Source: an uncultured Sphingobacteriaceae bacterium
GTDB lineage: Bacteria; Bacteroidota; Bacteroidia; Sphingobacteriales; Sphingobacteriaceae
DNA: 50,388 nucleotides
Assembly: GCA_946887045.1 (NCBI GenBank)
Contig: CAMPKC010000032.1
Location: 1 to 50,388 of the forward strand
Direction: 5' to 3'
This document shows, in pieces, positions 34,631-45,065 of this stretch. A model generated the notes under the pieces. It was not told where the DNA came from. It ran no database searches and saw only the letters and a program-made list of their open reading frames with translations. The position numbers and the translations under genes were made by a program. How positions within the stretch are numbered: the first letter of the stretch is position 1; each line of letters begins with the position of its first letter.

Positions 34631-36949
34631 ATGAAAAGATCAATACATGGCTTATTGGGTCTGTTAACTGTAGTCTTATTGTTTGCAAATTGTCGTAAAG
34701 CGGCATTTGAAGAATTCTATGAGAGGCCTGCCAATCTTGCGCCGCCAATGTATGAGGTGTTGAAGAGTAAAGGTAACTTCAATACGATTTTGGCGGTTAT
34801 CGATAAGTCTGGTTTCAGAACTGCCTTAGGCGCAGCCGGATACTGGACGTTTTTTGCTCCTAATGACGATGCCTTTAATAAGTACTTCAGTCAGAAAGGT
34901 ATCACGCTGGAAAGCCTTACCGCAGAGGATGCCAGAAGGATTGTGACTTACAATCTTATATACAATGCGTTTGATACTCTCCATATAGCGGATGCACAAA
35001 CACCTACAGGCTGGAGTCCGAATATTGCATTTAAGCGACGGACTGCTTATTATGATGGTTATTATACAAATGCTGCGAAAGATTCTGTATTCCTTTCACA
35101 GAACAGAAACGGGTCGTTTGTTTTCGGAGATGACAACAATAAGTATATCCCTTACTTCCATTCAAAATTCATGAATGCACAGGGATTAACCGCAAATGAT
35201 TACACGTATTTTTTTCCTAATTCAACGTATACAGGCTTCAATGTAGCAAGTGCCTCAGTGATTACACAAAATATACCAGCAGAAAATGGTATAATCCATG
35301 AAGTAAATGAAGTAGTTGAGCCTCTCCCTAACGTTGAACAAATGCTTTCTGCTGACGCGAATTACAGCGGTTTCAAAAGCATTTTTGAGCGCTTTAGGGT
35401 TCAATATCTGCGTGACGAAAATGCCACTCGCCGCTATAATACCATGACAGGCCAAAACTTATCTGTTTACATCAAGTCGTATTCAAACCTTTTAGCTTAT
35501 TCATTAAATAACGAGGCTTTTACCAGAATTGCCTCCGAGCATGAAGCTCAGACAGACGGTTATACCCTTATAGCACCAAATAATGCCGCCTTGAATAGTT
35601 ATTTGAACAATGTTATATTAGAGTTTTATCCCTCTCTAGCGGATTTGCCGGCAACCATTATAACAGATTTTCTGAATGCTCATATGTGGGTAGGTACTGT
35701 GTGGCCGAGTAAATTTTCTGCTACGGCTAACTTTTTGAACGAAAGACCGACACTGAATCCTGCGAGTGCAACTAGTGGAGGAAATATTGTACAATCTCAG
35801 TTTGGAAGTAACGGAATATTTTATGGGGCAAATAAAGTAAATGAAGCAAATGTTTTCAGTACGGTCTACGCAAGGGCTTATCTGGATCCGGCCTATTCTA
35901 TTATGACCAGGTTGATTGACAGACAGGGAAGACTTTTGATCACTAATCCAAATATGCCCTTCACTTTGTTCATGATTCCAGATACGAAACTAAGAGCTCT
36001 TGGCTACGATTACAATCAGTCGCTAAGTGATTTTACCTTTACTTCTGGTACCACTGTAACAAGAGGTGCCGGCGTAATAGCCGATATGCTAAGAATCCTT
36101 AATCTTCATATTTTACCTTTTAAGCAAAACGATCTTTCGGGAAATGGTATTGGCGAGACTAATCAAGGTGAGTATATAAGATGGGATAATAATCGCGTGT
36201 ATTCTGCGGCAACTATTGAAGGTAAATTCGGACTTAGAGTTGATCCCACCAAGTCAAGAGATTACACTAATGGAACAGTCCACTTTTTGATTAGCGAAGA
36301 TGCAACAAATGCCAACAGAACCCTCACGTTTTCTAACAGAAAGGTGGCGCAGGCAATCTTCGATTATGCAGGAACTGCAGCCGCCCCGGGGCCATATTTC
36401 GATTTTTATGAGTACTTAAGATTCTCTACTGCTTACGATAACTCAGCTGCAGAAATTGCGGGCTTACAACTGGGATCTAATTATACCGTACTGATTCCGA
36501 CCCGGGATGCGCTGAAACGGGCTGTGGTAGACGGGTTTTTGCCAGGTACCACAACAGGCACTGGTTCTGCTAAGCAATGGGCCTCATTCACTTATAATCC
36601 CGCATCTACTACAGACAAGGATCTGGTGGCCAGATTTATAAAGTATCACATTTTGAAAGATATTGCAATTGCTGTAGACGGCCAAAAGGCAAGTTCGCCT
36701 GCATCTTTACCAACGCTGTTAACAAATTCTTTGGGTGCTGCGGTTCCTGTTTTAATCCAAAATACAGGGACGCGTACAGGTGCCACTTTAACCGCAACAG
36801 ATGTCAACTTAAGTCCAGCTGCAAATGCAATTTCTCCCAAACCATATACTGGAGGAGCGTCATATTCAGGCATTGCCCAAGGGAGCAATGTCCTCGGTAA
36901 CCGTGCACTTATCCATCTTATAGATAAATATTTAAAGTACAATTATTAA
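34631..36949 (+). CDS. Multi-FAS1 (fasciclin) lipoprotein, 772 aa
   Basis: A lipoprotein with acylation at C21 (LLFANC) and about four FAS1-type domains, at roughly 40-235, 236-405, 410-555 and 575-772. The FAS1 marks are the H1-like blocks NFNTILAVIDKSGFRTAL and AYSIMTRLIDRQGRL, the strands WTFFAPNDDAF, YTLIAPNNAAL, FTLFMIPDTKL and YTVLIPTRDAL, and the closing NGIIHEVNEVVEPL and RALIHLIDKYL. FAS1 domains are extracellular adhesion or ligand-binding folds. As first gene of an operon with two SusCD pairs it probably sits on the cell surface and binds the substrate, in the place usually taken by SusE/SusF-like proteins. That role is inference. Confidence 0.85.
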   Translation: MKRSIHGLLGLLTVVLLFANCRKAAFEEFYERPANLAPPMYEVLKSKGNFNTILAVIDKSGFRTALGAAGYWTFFAPNDDAFNKYFSQKGITLESLTAEDARRIVTYNLIYNAFDTLHIADAQTPTGWSPNIAFKRRTAYYDGYYTNAAKDSVFLSQNRNGSFVFGDDNNKYIPYFHSKFMNAQGLTANDYTYFFPNSTYTGFNVASASVITQNIPAENGIIHEVNEVVEPLPNVEQMLSADANYSGFKSIFERFRVQYLRDENATRRYNTMTGQNLSVYIKSYSNLLAYSLNNEAFTRIASEHEAQTDGYTLIAPNNAALNSYLNNVILEFYPSLADLPATIITDFLNAHMWVGTVWPSKFSATANFLNERPTLNPASATSGGNIVQSQFGSNGIFYGANKVNEANVFSTVYARAYLDPAYSIMTRLIDRQGRLLITNPNMPFTLFMIPDTKLRALGYDYNQSLSDFTFTSGTTVTRGAGVIADMLRILNLHILPFKQNDLSGNGIGETNQGEYIRWDNNRVYSAATIEGKFGLRVDPTKSRDYTNGTVHFLISEDATNANRTLTFSNRKVAQAIFDYAGTAAAPGPYFDFYEYLRFSTAYDNSAAEIAGLQLGSNYTVLIPTRDALKRAVVDGFLPGTTTGTGSAKQWASFTYNPASTTDKDLVARFIKYHILKDIAIAVDGQKASSPASLPTLLTNSLGAAVPVLIQNTGTRTGATLTATDVNLSPAANAISPKPYTGGASYSGIAQGSNVLGNRALIHLIDKYLKYNY

Positions 36950-36963
36950 TTGCTAAGGGACTC

Positions 36964-39900
36964 ATGAAGAGATTTTTAACATACAGTTTTAGCCTGATAG
37001 TATTGTGCGTTTTCTCTGCATATTCTGTGCAGGCGCAGTCTACGCAAAGAGTTTTAGTATCGGGAAAGGTCATCGATGCAAAGGATAAAGGGCCAGTCAT
37101 AGGCGCATCTATTATCGAACAGGACCGGGATAAAAGAACAGTATCTGCTGTTATTACAGATATTGAGGGGAATTTTGCTCTAAGAATCACTAATCCGGCC
37201 AACAAACTTGTCATAGTGTTTATTGGCTATGCTACAAGAACGTTTGATATCGGCAGCCGTACTCAGTTTGGCACTATCGCTTTGTCAAGCAGCAGCAATG
37301 AACTTGATGCAGTGATTGTTCAGGGACGACGACAGTCTGACAATGGGACCGGGCTTAAAATAGATACCCGTGACCAGACTACAACAACGGTAACCATCAG
37401 TGCAAAGGATATAGAGAACCTTCAAGCCACAAGTATTGACCAGGCTGTTCAGGGCCGTCTTCCAGGTGTAGACATCGTGTCAAATTCAGGCGATCCGGGT
37501 GCTGGTATGTCTATACGGATTCGCGGTACTTCCACAATCAACGGGGATTCAAATCCTTTAATTGTTGTTGATGGAGTGCCGTATGAGACCTCCCTTCCTC
37601 CAACTTTCAATTTTTCTACTGCTGATCAAAATCAATACGCTGATTTATTGTCTATTGCACCTTCAGACATTAAGGATATTTCAGTGTTGAAGGATGCTGC
37701 AGCCACAGCAGTTTGGGGCTCGCGGGCAGCGAACGGTGTTTTAATTATTAATACAAAGCGTGGTGTTAAGGGAGCTCCTTCTATTTCTTATACCTTCAGA
37801 GGGTCTTTAACACAGCAGCCAAAATCCATCCCTCTTTTAACAGGTGACCAGTACTCTACCCTGATGCCTGAAATGGTGATGAATGTGAACGGTCTCCCTT
37901 TGAATACGTTTACGGTTAGAGAACTTGCTTATAATCCGCTTGATGTCTATAATTATATGAACTATGGGCAGAATACCAATTGGATCGATGTAATATCCAG
38001 AGAAGGATACAACCTGGATAATAATCTATCTATTTCGGGAGGTGGTGAACGGGCTTCTTATTTTGCCTCAGTCGGTTACAATAACCAGGAGGGAACTACG
38101 ATCGGTACAGGGTTTACGCGGATCAACACCCGCCTTAATCTGGATTATAACGTTTCTGAAAAGATTCGTTTTTCCACGTCTTTTGCCTATACACGGAGTA
38201 ATACCGACTACAATTTTGCCGAGGGTAACGAGAATGGGGCAGGATCTAACGGAGTTCGTGCGCGGGCGCTTCTAAGGGCTCCGAATACAAGCGTTTACGA
38301 ATATAATGAGTTGGGAGTTCTCACGCCAAATTACTTCTCTCCAGCCTCAAACATCCAGGGCGCTTATCCTGCAGCATTTAATCCTTTGGCAATGGCGGAA
38401 GGGGCTATCAATAATCTTGTTACAGACAGGGTGCGGCCACAGTTCAATCTGAGATTCCGTTTTTCCGATTTCTTTACTGCTTCACAGGACGTGGTTTTTG
38501 ATATTACCAATGGAAAGCGCCGAATATTCGTCCCACAGATTGCAACCGGTCGTCCGTTTACTGAGAATATTGTGAATTTTGCGGGAGTAGACGATTACGA
38601 TTCATACAATGTGTCAACAAAGACTGATTTTATTTTTAATCCCAGGTTAAGCGAAAATCATATACTAACGGGATTGATATCGCTTCAATCAAACAGTAAT
38701 AAAGGGCTATCGATGGGACAAAGTGCTTCAAATAGTCCTTCTATTTATCTTCAGCAACCGGGTTCGGCCGGTCGCGTTGCCGGCCTAAATGCAGGGATGG
38801 GTCAGTCCAGGTCAGTGGCTGCCCTGGTTAATGCACAATATAAATACATGGATCGCTATATCCTTAATGTCGCTCTTCGTGGTGATGGCAGCTCTCGGTT
38901 TGGTCCGGAAACAAGGTATGGCCTGTTTCCTTCGATTTCTGCCCGCTACCGTTTGTCAGACGAACGCTTTATGAAGAAGTACTCTGGTTGGTTAGACGAT
39001 TTTAGCTTTCGCGGAGGATATGGAGTAACAGGAAGAGCTCCCCGTTACGATTATTTGTATTTCAGTAATTATGTGGGATCAAATAACACTTACCTTGGAA
39101 TGTCTGGGCTGGTACCCCAAAGTCTTCAGCTTAATAATCTCAAATGGGAGGAAATTCATGGACTCGACGGTGGTTTTACCATGGTCATGTTCAAGAACCG
39201 TCTTAGTGCAGACTTTGGCTTCTACCGTAACCTTACAAAAGACCTGTATATTGACAACCTTGGAATTCCTTCTACAAGCGGTTTTGGTTCTATTGACATA
39301 AATGAAGGTTCTCTTGAAAATAAGGGTTTGGAGCTTTTTATCACCAGTACTCCTTACAAGTCCAAGAATATGGTAATAAACTTCAATTTGAACCTGGCAA
39401 ACAATATTAATACTGTCAAGTCAATATCTCCGCTGTATGCTTTCCAGAGTGGAGATGTTACCCAGAACGGCCAGTATCTTACTTATCTTCAGACTAATAA
39501 TCCTCTTGGATCTTTTTATGGATATAAGTTTAAAGGTGTTCATTCAAGCCGTGAGTCCACTTATGCAACTGATGCCAACGGCAACAAAATCCTGAGCCCT
39601 GCCGGTTCTCCGGTACCGCTTACCTTTAATTACCCGCAGACTAATTATGTCTTCCAGCCAGGGGATGCAATCTATGAAGATGTGAATCATGATGGCAATA
39701 TAAACTTCCAGGATGTAGTATATCTGGGTAATGGCCAGCCTAAGCTTACCGGTGGTTTTGGTCCGGGTTTCACTTTTAAAGGGAAGTTTAGTTTGCAGTC
39801 TTTTTTCACATTCCGTCTTGGTGGCCAGATTATCAATAAAGCAGTCATGAATTCTACCAGAATGTATGATTACAGTAATCAGAGTACAGCTGTGCTAAGA

Positions 39901-40239
39901 CGCTGGAGAAAAGAGGGTGATGAAACAGATATACCACGTGCTCTTTTCAGAAGCGGTTTCAACTGGCTGGGTTCAGATAGATATGTAGAAAACGGAGATT
40001 ATTTAAGGTTAAACTCTATAACTGGAAGTTATACGTTTGACAAGGCATTTGCTAAAAGGATTCGTGCTAAAAATCTAGGGGTGTATTTTACAGCTCAAAA
40101 CCTGGCAACGTTTACCAAATACAAAGGCCAGGATCCGGAAGTTGCTTCCAGAGGAGCGGGTATATTTTCTAAGCCAGAAGATAATGCCGAAACACCACCA
40201 TTGCGTTTATTAACCCTTGGCCTTACAGCATCATTTTAG
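36964..40239 (+). CDS. SusC/RagA TonB-dependent transporter (FAS1 operon, first)
   Basis: 1091 residues: signal peptide (about 1-24, SAYSVQAQ), regulatory domain (30-107), a TonB box variant (NELDAVIVQG, 112-121), a plug with IRGTSTINGDSNPLIVVDGVPYE and DAAATAVWGSRAANGVL, and a barrel. There is no STN domain. The sequence between TonB box and plug (GLKIDTRDQTTTTVTISAKDIENLQ) is longer than in the upstream SusC proteins. It is distinct from the two paralogues at 22-32 kb. The partner SusD lies 25 bp downstream; the FAS1 lipoprotein gene is 14 bp upstream. Confidence 0.94.
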   Translation: MKRFLTYSFSLIVLCVFSAYSVQAQSTQRVLVSGKVIDAKDKGPVIGASIIEQDRDKRTVSAVITDIEGNFALRITNPANKLVIVFIGYATRTFDIGSRTQFGTIALSSSSNELDAVIVQGRRQSDNGTGLKIDTRDQTTTTVTISAKDIENLQATSIDQAVQGRLPGVDIVSNSGDPGAGMSIRIRGTSTINGDSNPLIVVDGVPYETSLPPTFNFSTADQNQYADLLSIAPSDIKDISVLKDAAATAVWGSRAANGVLIINTKRGVKGAPSISYTFRGSLTQQPKSIPLLTGDQYSTLMPEMVMNVNGLPLNTFTVRELAYNPLDVYNYMNYGQNTNWIDVISREGYNLDNNLSISGGGERASYFASVGYNNQEGTTIGTGFTRINTRLNLDYNVSEKIRFSTSFAYTRSNTDYNFAEGNENGAGSNGVRARALLRAPNTSVYEYNELGVLTPNYFSPASNIQGAYPAAFNPLAMAEGAINNLVTDRVRPQFNLRFRFSDFFTASQDVVFDITNGKRRIFVPQIATGRPFTENIVNFAGVDDYDSYNVSTKTDFIFNPRLSENHILTGLISLQSNSNKGLSMGQSASNSPSIYLQQPGSAGRVAGLNAGMGQSRSVAALVNAQYKYMDRYILNVALRGDGSSRFGPETRYGLFPSISARYRLSDERFMKKYSGWLDDFSFRGGYGVTGRAPRYDYLYFSNYVGSNNTYLGMSGLVPQSLQLNNLKWEEIHGLDGGFTMVMFKNRLSADFGFYRNLTKDLYIDNLGIPSTSGFGSIDINEGSLENKGLELFITSTPYKSKNMVINFNLNLANNINTVKSISPLYAFQSGDVTQNGQYLTYLQTNNPLGSFYGYKFKGVHSSRESTYATDANGNKILSPAGSPVPLTFNYPQTNYVFQPGDAIYEDVNHDGNINFQDVVYLGNGQPKLTGGFGPGFTFKGKFSLQSFFTFRLGGQIINKAVMNSTRMYDYSNQSTAVLRRWRKEGDETDIPRALFRSGFNWLGSDRYVENGDYLRLNSITGSYTFDKAFAKRIRAKNLGVYFTAQNLATFTKYKGQDPEVASRGAGIFSKPEDNAETPPLRLLTLGLTASF

Positions 40240-40264
40240 TCAATTACATCCTAAAAAATAGAAA

Positions 40265-41737
40265 ATGTTAAAACGTATTTTTTATAAGGCGATATTCTTA
40301 ACCGTTGTTATTTCAAGTTTCAGTGCTTGTAATAAATATCTTGATCTGCAGCCACCAAACGGGATCACTTCAAATAAATTCTGGAAGACTAAAGAAGACC
40401 TTCAAGGAGCAGTAATCGGAATCTATACCACAATGAGCGGGGGTGGACCTGTTTCAGCTGCCTTTATGTGGGGTGAATTGCGGGCAGACTTTTTAATTGC
40501 TACACCTTTTGCATCAAGGGCTGCAGTTGATGTGATGAGTCACAACATCTTACCTACAAATGCACTTGCAGACTGGTCTCCGATTTATCGGGTAATTAAC
40601 CTTTGTAATACTGTAATTGAACTAGGCCCCAAGGTAAAAGAAATCGATGCGACGCTTACACAAACTCAGCTTGAGAATTATCTGGGAGAGGCTTATGCTA
40701 TACGGGCGCTGATGTATTTTTACTTGGCCAGAACATTCGGCGATGTTCCGCTGAAGTTAAAAGCTTCTATAACTGATGACGATATAGTTGATCTGGCAAA
40801 GAGCAACCAGCAGGAAGTGCTCAACCAAATACTTTCTGATCTAACAATCGCGGAAAACTTTACTGCCGTGACGTACGGAAATGTCAATCACGATAAAGGC
40901 CGCATTACGAAATGGGCCGTAAATGCAATGCAGGCAGATGTATACTTGTGGATGGACAGATATGAGGACTGCATAGAGGCTTGTCAGAAAGTCCGTACAT
41001 CCGGGAAGTTTACATTAGTGGAAGGGGATGACAATTGGTTCAGAAAGCTATATATCGAAGGTAACTCTGTTGAAAGCATATTTGAAATTCAGTATGAAAC
41101 AGAACCAACAAACCGGAACACGGCGATATTTAACTTGTTAAATGCAGCTAATAAGTCCTTCCTGGGCAATACGGCTATGCTGGAAACTTTCTATACCACA
41201 GATCTAATTGATCCCGATAATAAGGACATAAGGGGTGAGGGAGTAGCAATCAATTCAGCAGACGGGATTGTGTACAAATATTTCGTCACAAATGTTGATC
41301 AGATGGATCGTAACTGGATTTATTATAGATATGCCGATATTTTACTAATGCAGGCTGAGGCATATGCTAATTCAGGAAGAGGACAAGCAGCTCTGGATAT
41401 CATTGAGGTTATACGAGCCCGTGCTAATGCATTACCCGGCTCGGCGCTGTTGGTTGGACCTACAGATGTGAATGGCATCACTAATTATTTAGTAGCGGAG
41501 AGAGCAAGAGAGTTTGCATATGAAGGGAAACGCTGGTTTGACCTGCTTCGTAACGCAAAACGCAATGATTTTGAGCGTATAGATATCTTGCAAGATGCAG
41601 CTGTAAGGAGTGTTCCGGCAGTGTCTTTAGAGGCAGCAATTGCAAAGATGCAGGACGAAAACAGTTTATATCTGCCCATTTATTTTACAGAAATTCAGCG
41701 AAATAAGAAGCTGGTTCAGAATCCATATTATAAATAA
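40265..41737 (+). CDS. SusD/RagB outer-membrane lipoprotein (FAS1 operon, first)
   Basis: 490 residues, a compact SusD. Lipobox at C22 (SFSAC) then NKYLDLQPPNGI, followed by the TPR-like and RagB blocks (LGEAYAIRALMYFYLARTFGDVPLKL, RITKWAVNAMQADVYLWMDRY, YRYADILLMQAEAYANSGRGQAALDIIEVIRARA, LVAERAREFAYEGKRWFDLLRNAK) and the usual YLPIYFTEIQRNKKLVQNPYY end. It fits the standard SusD family closely and should cap the SusC encoded just upstream. Confidence 0.94.
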   Translation: MLKRIFYKAIFLTVVISSFSACNKYLDLQPPNGITSNKFWKTKEDLQGAVIGIYTTMSGGGPVSAAFMWGELRADFLIATPFASRAAVDVMSHNILPTNALADWSPIYRVINLCNTVIELGPKVKEIDATLTQTQLENYLGEAYAIRALMYFYLARTFGDVPLKLKASITDDDIVDLAKSNQQEVLNQILSDLTIAENFTAVTYGNVNHDKGRITKWAVNAMQADVYLWMDRYEDCIEACQKVRTSGKFTLVEGDDNWFRKLYIEGNSVESIFEIQYETEPTNRNTAIFNLLNAANKSFLGNTAMLETFYTTDLIDPDNKDIRGEGVAINSADGIVYKYFVTNVDQMDRNWIYYRYADILLMQAEAYANSGRGQAALDIIEVIRARANALPGSALLVGPTDVNGITNYLVAERAREFAYEGKRWFDLLRNAKRNDFERIDILQDAAVRSVPAVSLEAAIAKMQDENSLYLPIYFTEIQRNKKLVQNPYYK

Positions 41738-41754
41738 CCAATCATAGACGAATT

Positions 41755-43467
41755 ATGGAAAAGATAATAAACAAATTTTCAGTAAGCATCTTATTAGCTT
41801 CTGTCCTTATGGGATTGTTTATAAGCAGTTGCAAGAGGGGTGAGTTGGTGTATACCACAACAGATGTAAAAAATATTTATAGTCATGTCAGCGAAACAGA
41901 AGACTTCTCTATGTTCCGTCAGATTATCGACAAGGCGGGTTACGCAAGTTTCCTAAATACGTATGGCACCTATACGATGTTTGTAACTAACAATGCCGGA
42001 GTTTCTGCCTACCTGACGAGTAAAGGCTTATCGGGTGTCGATCAAATTGATGAAAATCTTGCAAAAAAAATCATTGCAATCAGCCTTATATCAGGTGATA
42101 CTATTACTACGAATTTATTCACCGACGGAAAAGTTCGTAGTCCGACAACTGCGGGGCAATATCTTATTACCGGGGTTACACCGGGTACAAGTGGTTCTTT
42201 AATCACGATTAATAAGCAGGCTAATCTTGTAAAAGGTAACGTCAGAGTGGGTAACGGGATAATTCATATAGTAGACAATTTGCTTGTTCCCGCCGAACTC
42301 ACTATCGCTCAAACCATAGCTACTAACCCTGAATATTCTATTTTCAGAGCTGCATTATATGCAACCGGTTTTTATGATAGTTTAAACGTTGTACCTGCCG
42401 ATAATCAAAATGCCAGTCGTAAATATTTAACGCTGATTGCACAAAATAACAGTGTGTTTCAGCAAATCGGAATCACTGATTCTATAAGTCTTATCAACAG
42501 ATATTCTACAAAAAATGATCCAAAAAATCATGCTGATAGTTTGTGGCTATTTGTGGCGAATCGTATATGGCCCGAGTTGTCATATGTGTCTGACATAGCA
42601 GGGTCTACTCTACATACCACACTGGCACCAGATCAGCAAACAACAAGTAAGTTGATAGGTCGTCAGCTGCGTTTGAATTACGATTTGATAGATGGCGTTC
42701 AGGAAGAGGGTCAGGAAATATTAAGGCCTTCAAGTGACGTTTCAGCAACGAATGGTGTTATTCACTCTGTAGATAAAAGCTACACAATTATTATTCGTTT
42801 TCCTAGACCCGTTTATTTTGACTTGGCCGACCAGCCCGAAATTAAAAGGACACCTGGCTTGTATAAATTTCCTAACAGGAGCTTTACATTTCAGCGTGGT
42901 ACTCTTTCGTTAGTTGGCTTAGAAGGATGTAATTGCACATCAAATTTTCTGGAATACAAAACTGATTTGCAGAACCCGGTAAATTTCTATTTCAACAATG
43001 ACTGGGTACATTTCGGTACACGGTTTAGAACAGGAGGAAATGCTTTAAATACAAGTGCAGTTAACTTTACCACTCCGGTTATTATAGCGGGTGTTTATAA
43101 GGTTTGGATCGATTATAAAAGAGAGAATCAGAATTTCCCTATTCTGGCATTTTTCGATGGAGAACTTCTTCCAAATACATTTAACGTGAACGATGGATTT
43201 CTAACTGGCGAAACGGAGGCTCAGGCTCTGATACGTGGTTTCAAAAGTTACTCGGAGTCGCCGGCTGCAGATGGCAATGGTCACATAGGTCGGTTATTAG
43301 GTACAGTAAACGTTACAAAGACCGGCCGTCATATCTTTAGAATTCAGTCGACCGCGTGTACAGGGTGCGCCGCACAGCTTAACATGTTAGATGCCGTAGA
43401 GTTCAGGCCGATTGATATGCCGAGCCAGATTTATCCAAAATTAACCCGTACTGGTATAATGCCTTAA
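41755..43467 (+). CDS. FAS1 lipoprotein with C-terminal beta domain, 570 aa
   Basis: Lipoprotein with acylation at C26 (FISSC). Two FAS1-like domains (about 38-180, ending NGIIHIVDNLLVP, and 181-350, ending NGVIHSVDKSY) are followed by about 215 residues of a different, beta-rich domain with an internal cysteine pair (GCNCTSNFLEY) and a late CTGCAAQ motif. It closes with LDAVEFRPI, like the last strand of CBM6/35-type galactose-binding folds. The C-terminal domain may be carbohydrate-binding; that is an inference from this terminal strand pattern and from the SusCD neighbours. It is 17 bp after susD and 24 bp before a second such gene. Confidence 0.82.
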   Translation: MEKIINKFSVSILLASVLMGLFISSCKRGELVYTTTDVKNIYSHVSETEDFSMFRQIIDKAGYASFLNTYGTYTMFVTNNAGVSAYLTSKGLSGVDQIDENLAKKIIAISLISGDTITTNLFTDGKVRSPTTAGQYLITGVTPGTSGSLITINKQANLVKGNVRVGNGIIHIVDNLLVPAELTIAQTIATNPEYSIFRAALYATGFYDSLNVVPADNQNASRKYLTLIAQNNSVFQQIGITDSISLINRYSTKNDPKNHADSLWLFVANRIWPELSYVSDIAGSTLHTTLAPDQQTTSKLIGRQLRLNYDLIDGVQEEGQEILRPSSDVSATNGVIHSVDKSYTIIIRFPRPVYFDLADQPEIKRTPGLYKFPNRSFTFQRGTLSLVGLEGCNCTSNFLEYKTDLQNPVNFYFNNDWVHFGTRFRTGGNALNTSAVNFTTPVIIAGVYKVWIDYKRENQNFPILAFFDGELLPNTFNVNDGFLTGETEAQALIRGFKSYSESPAADGNGHIGRLLGTVNVTKTGRHIFRIQSTACTGCAAQLNMLDAVEFRPIDMPSQIYPKLTRTGIMP

Positions 43468-43491
43468 ATTACACAGTAAATAACAAGAGAA

Positions 43492-45048
43492 ATGACTCAA
43501 TATAAAAAATACTTTTTTTTACTATTTCTTTCCGCAATCATTATTTCAGGTTGTGAGAAAGAATGGGACAAGCGAACAGATGTCGCAGATCAGAACCTTA
43601 ATATCGATCTGTTGGGGCAAATCCAGTCAGAAGGAAATTTAAGCACATTTGCGAGCTATCTTGCTAAGACCGGCTACGATAAAGTACTTGCATCCAGTAA
43701 AACTTTTACAGTATGGGCGCCAACTAACGAATCCCTCCAGAATATTGATCCGGCGTTGGTTGCAGACACCGCATTGCTTCGCAAATTTGTGGAAAATCAT
43801 ATAGCAAACAATACATTCTTTACCTACGATGCTGCTAATCCAACTAGGGTATCGGTTATGAATGGAAAATTCCTGTCTGTCACTGAGAGTTCGGTAAATG
43901 ATGTCTCAGTCATAACACCGAATAACTTTGTTAAGAATGGTGTATTGCATATAGTAAATGCGCCTCTGCATGTCAGATTAAACATTGACGAGTACATTCG
44001 CAGTTTAACAACAGACGCAGCGTTACAGAAAGCTTATATCCTGTCGCAGGATACAACCTATACTGATACCGCTTCGGCTACTACTATTGGCTTTGATCAA
44101 GTTACCCGCAAGCCGATATTGGAGCCGGGCACAGGTATCGTTAAGTTGAACCGCTATTATCGTCGCACCAGAGATTTGGCACGGGAAGACAGCACATTTA
44201 CTTATTTCCTGTTAACAGATGACGCTTATCAAACCGAACATAGCAAACTTACGCCATATTTTAAGACGGTTACCAACAATGCAGATTCTACAAATAGGCT
44301 GGCGGCTTTCCATCTCCTGAAGGATGTAATTGTAAGTGGAAATGTAGCTGCCGGTTCAGCTGTTGTCTCCATAGATGGGGTTCCTGTTCCATTCAACTCT
44401 GCTGCTATTGTAAGCTCGTACAAGGCTAGTAACGGCACAGTTTACATCCTGAATAGTGCCAGTTTCAATGTGGCTCATAAGATTAAGCCTATTATTATTC
44501 AGGGCGAATCTCCAACCTTTTTCTCCCGAACAGATTACGGCAGCAGTATACGTTACAGAAGTCGCAGAATTTCATCTACAGGCGAGATCTTTCGTGACAT
44601 ACACATGGGCGGTACAACAGCTCTGCCTCCAAGCTCATTTGCAGCGTATACTATAAATGGGTTATACACTACTAAGTATAGAGTAGTAAGACGTGCCTAT
44701 AATGATGTGTATCAGGCGGGCCTATCCAATAAGGTGTTTTTCGGAGAGGCTAAGTCTGTTGCACCAAGCTCAAGCGGGACGCAAACGCCTTCGGGTGTGT
44801 TAATTGACTTCGGTTTTAAAAACATTCTTGCGAATGACGCCAGTGAGCTTTTACTTACTGGTGCCACAAGAGCCGGAACAACTACGGCAACTAACAAGAT
44901 TGACCTTGCCGATGGCACACTCAAAGTTGTCAATTACGGATCTATCAATATGTATGTCCAGGGGCCTAACCTTACGCCATCCAGCACCACTGTCAATAAT
45001 AACGCGGTAGTGCTTGATTACGTCAGACTTGAGCCGATATTATATTAA
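43492..45048 (+). CDS. FAS1 lipoprotein with C-terminal beta domain, 518 aa
   Basis: Lipoprotein with acylation at C21 (IIISGC) followed by EKEWDKR. The first FAS1 domain (about 38-165: NLSTFASYLAKTGYDKVL, FTVWAPTNESL, NGVLHIVNAPLHV) is clear. The second (about 165-330) is more diverged (FTYFLLTDDAYQTEHSKL, NGTVYILNSASFNV). The C-terminal part (about 335-518) is beta-rich and ends in LDYVRLEPI, paralleling the neighbour's LDAVEFRPI. The two adjacent proteins thus share architecture but little sequence, suggesting an old duplication or a heteromeric pair. It lies 17 bp upstream of the next susC. Confidence 0.8.
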   Translation: MTQYKKYFFLLFLSAIIISGCEKEWDKRTDVADQNLNIDLLGQIQSEGNLSTFASYLAKTGYDKVLASSKTFTVWAPTNESLQNIDPALVADTALLRKFVENHIANNTFFTYDAANPTRVSVMNGKFLSVTESSVNDVSVITPNNFVKNGVLHIVNAPLHVRLNIDEYIRSLTTDAALQKAYILSQDTTYTDTASATTIGFDQVTRKPILEPGTGIVKLNRYYRRTRDLAREDSTFTYFLLTDDAYQTEHSKLTPYFKTVTNNADSTNRLAAFHLLKDVIVSGNVAAGSAVVSIDGVPVPFNSAAIVSSYKASNGTVYILNSASFNVAHKIKPIIIQGESPTFFSRTDYGSSIRYRSRRISSTGEIFRDIHMGGTTALPPSSFAAYTINGLYTTKYRVVRRAYNDVYQAGLSNKVFFGEAKSVAPSSSGTQTPSGVLIDFGFKNILANDASELLLTGATRAGTTTATNKIDLADGTLKVVNYGSINMYVQGPNLTPSSTTVNNNAVVLDYVRLEPILY

Positions 45049-45065
45049 TCTTATTAACCTAAACT

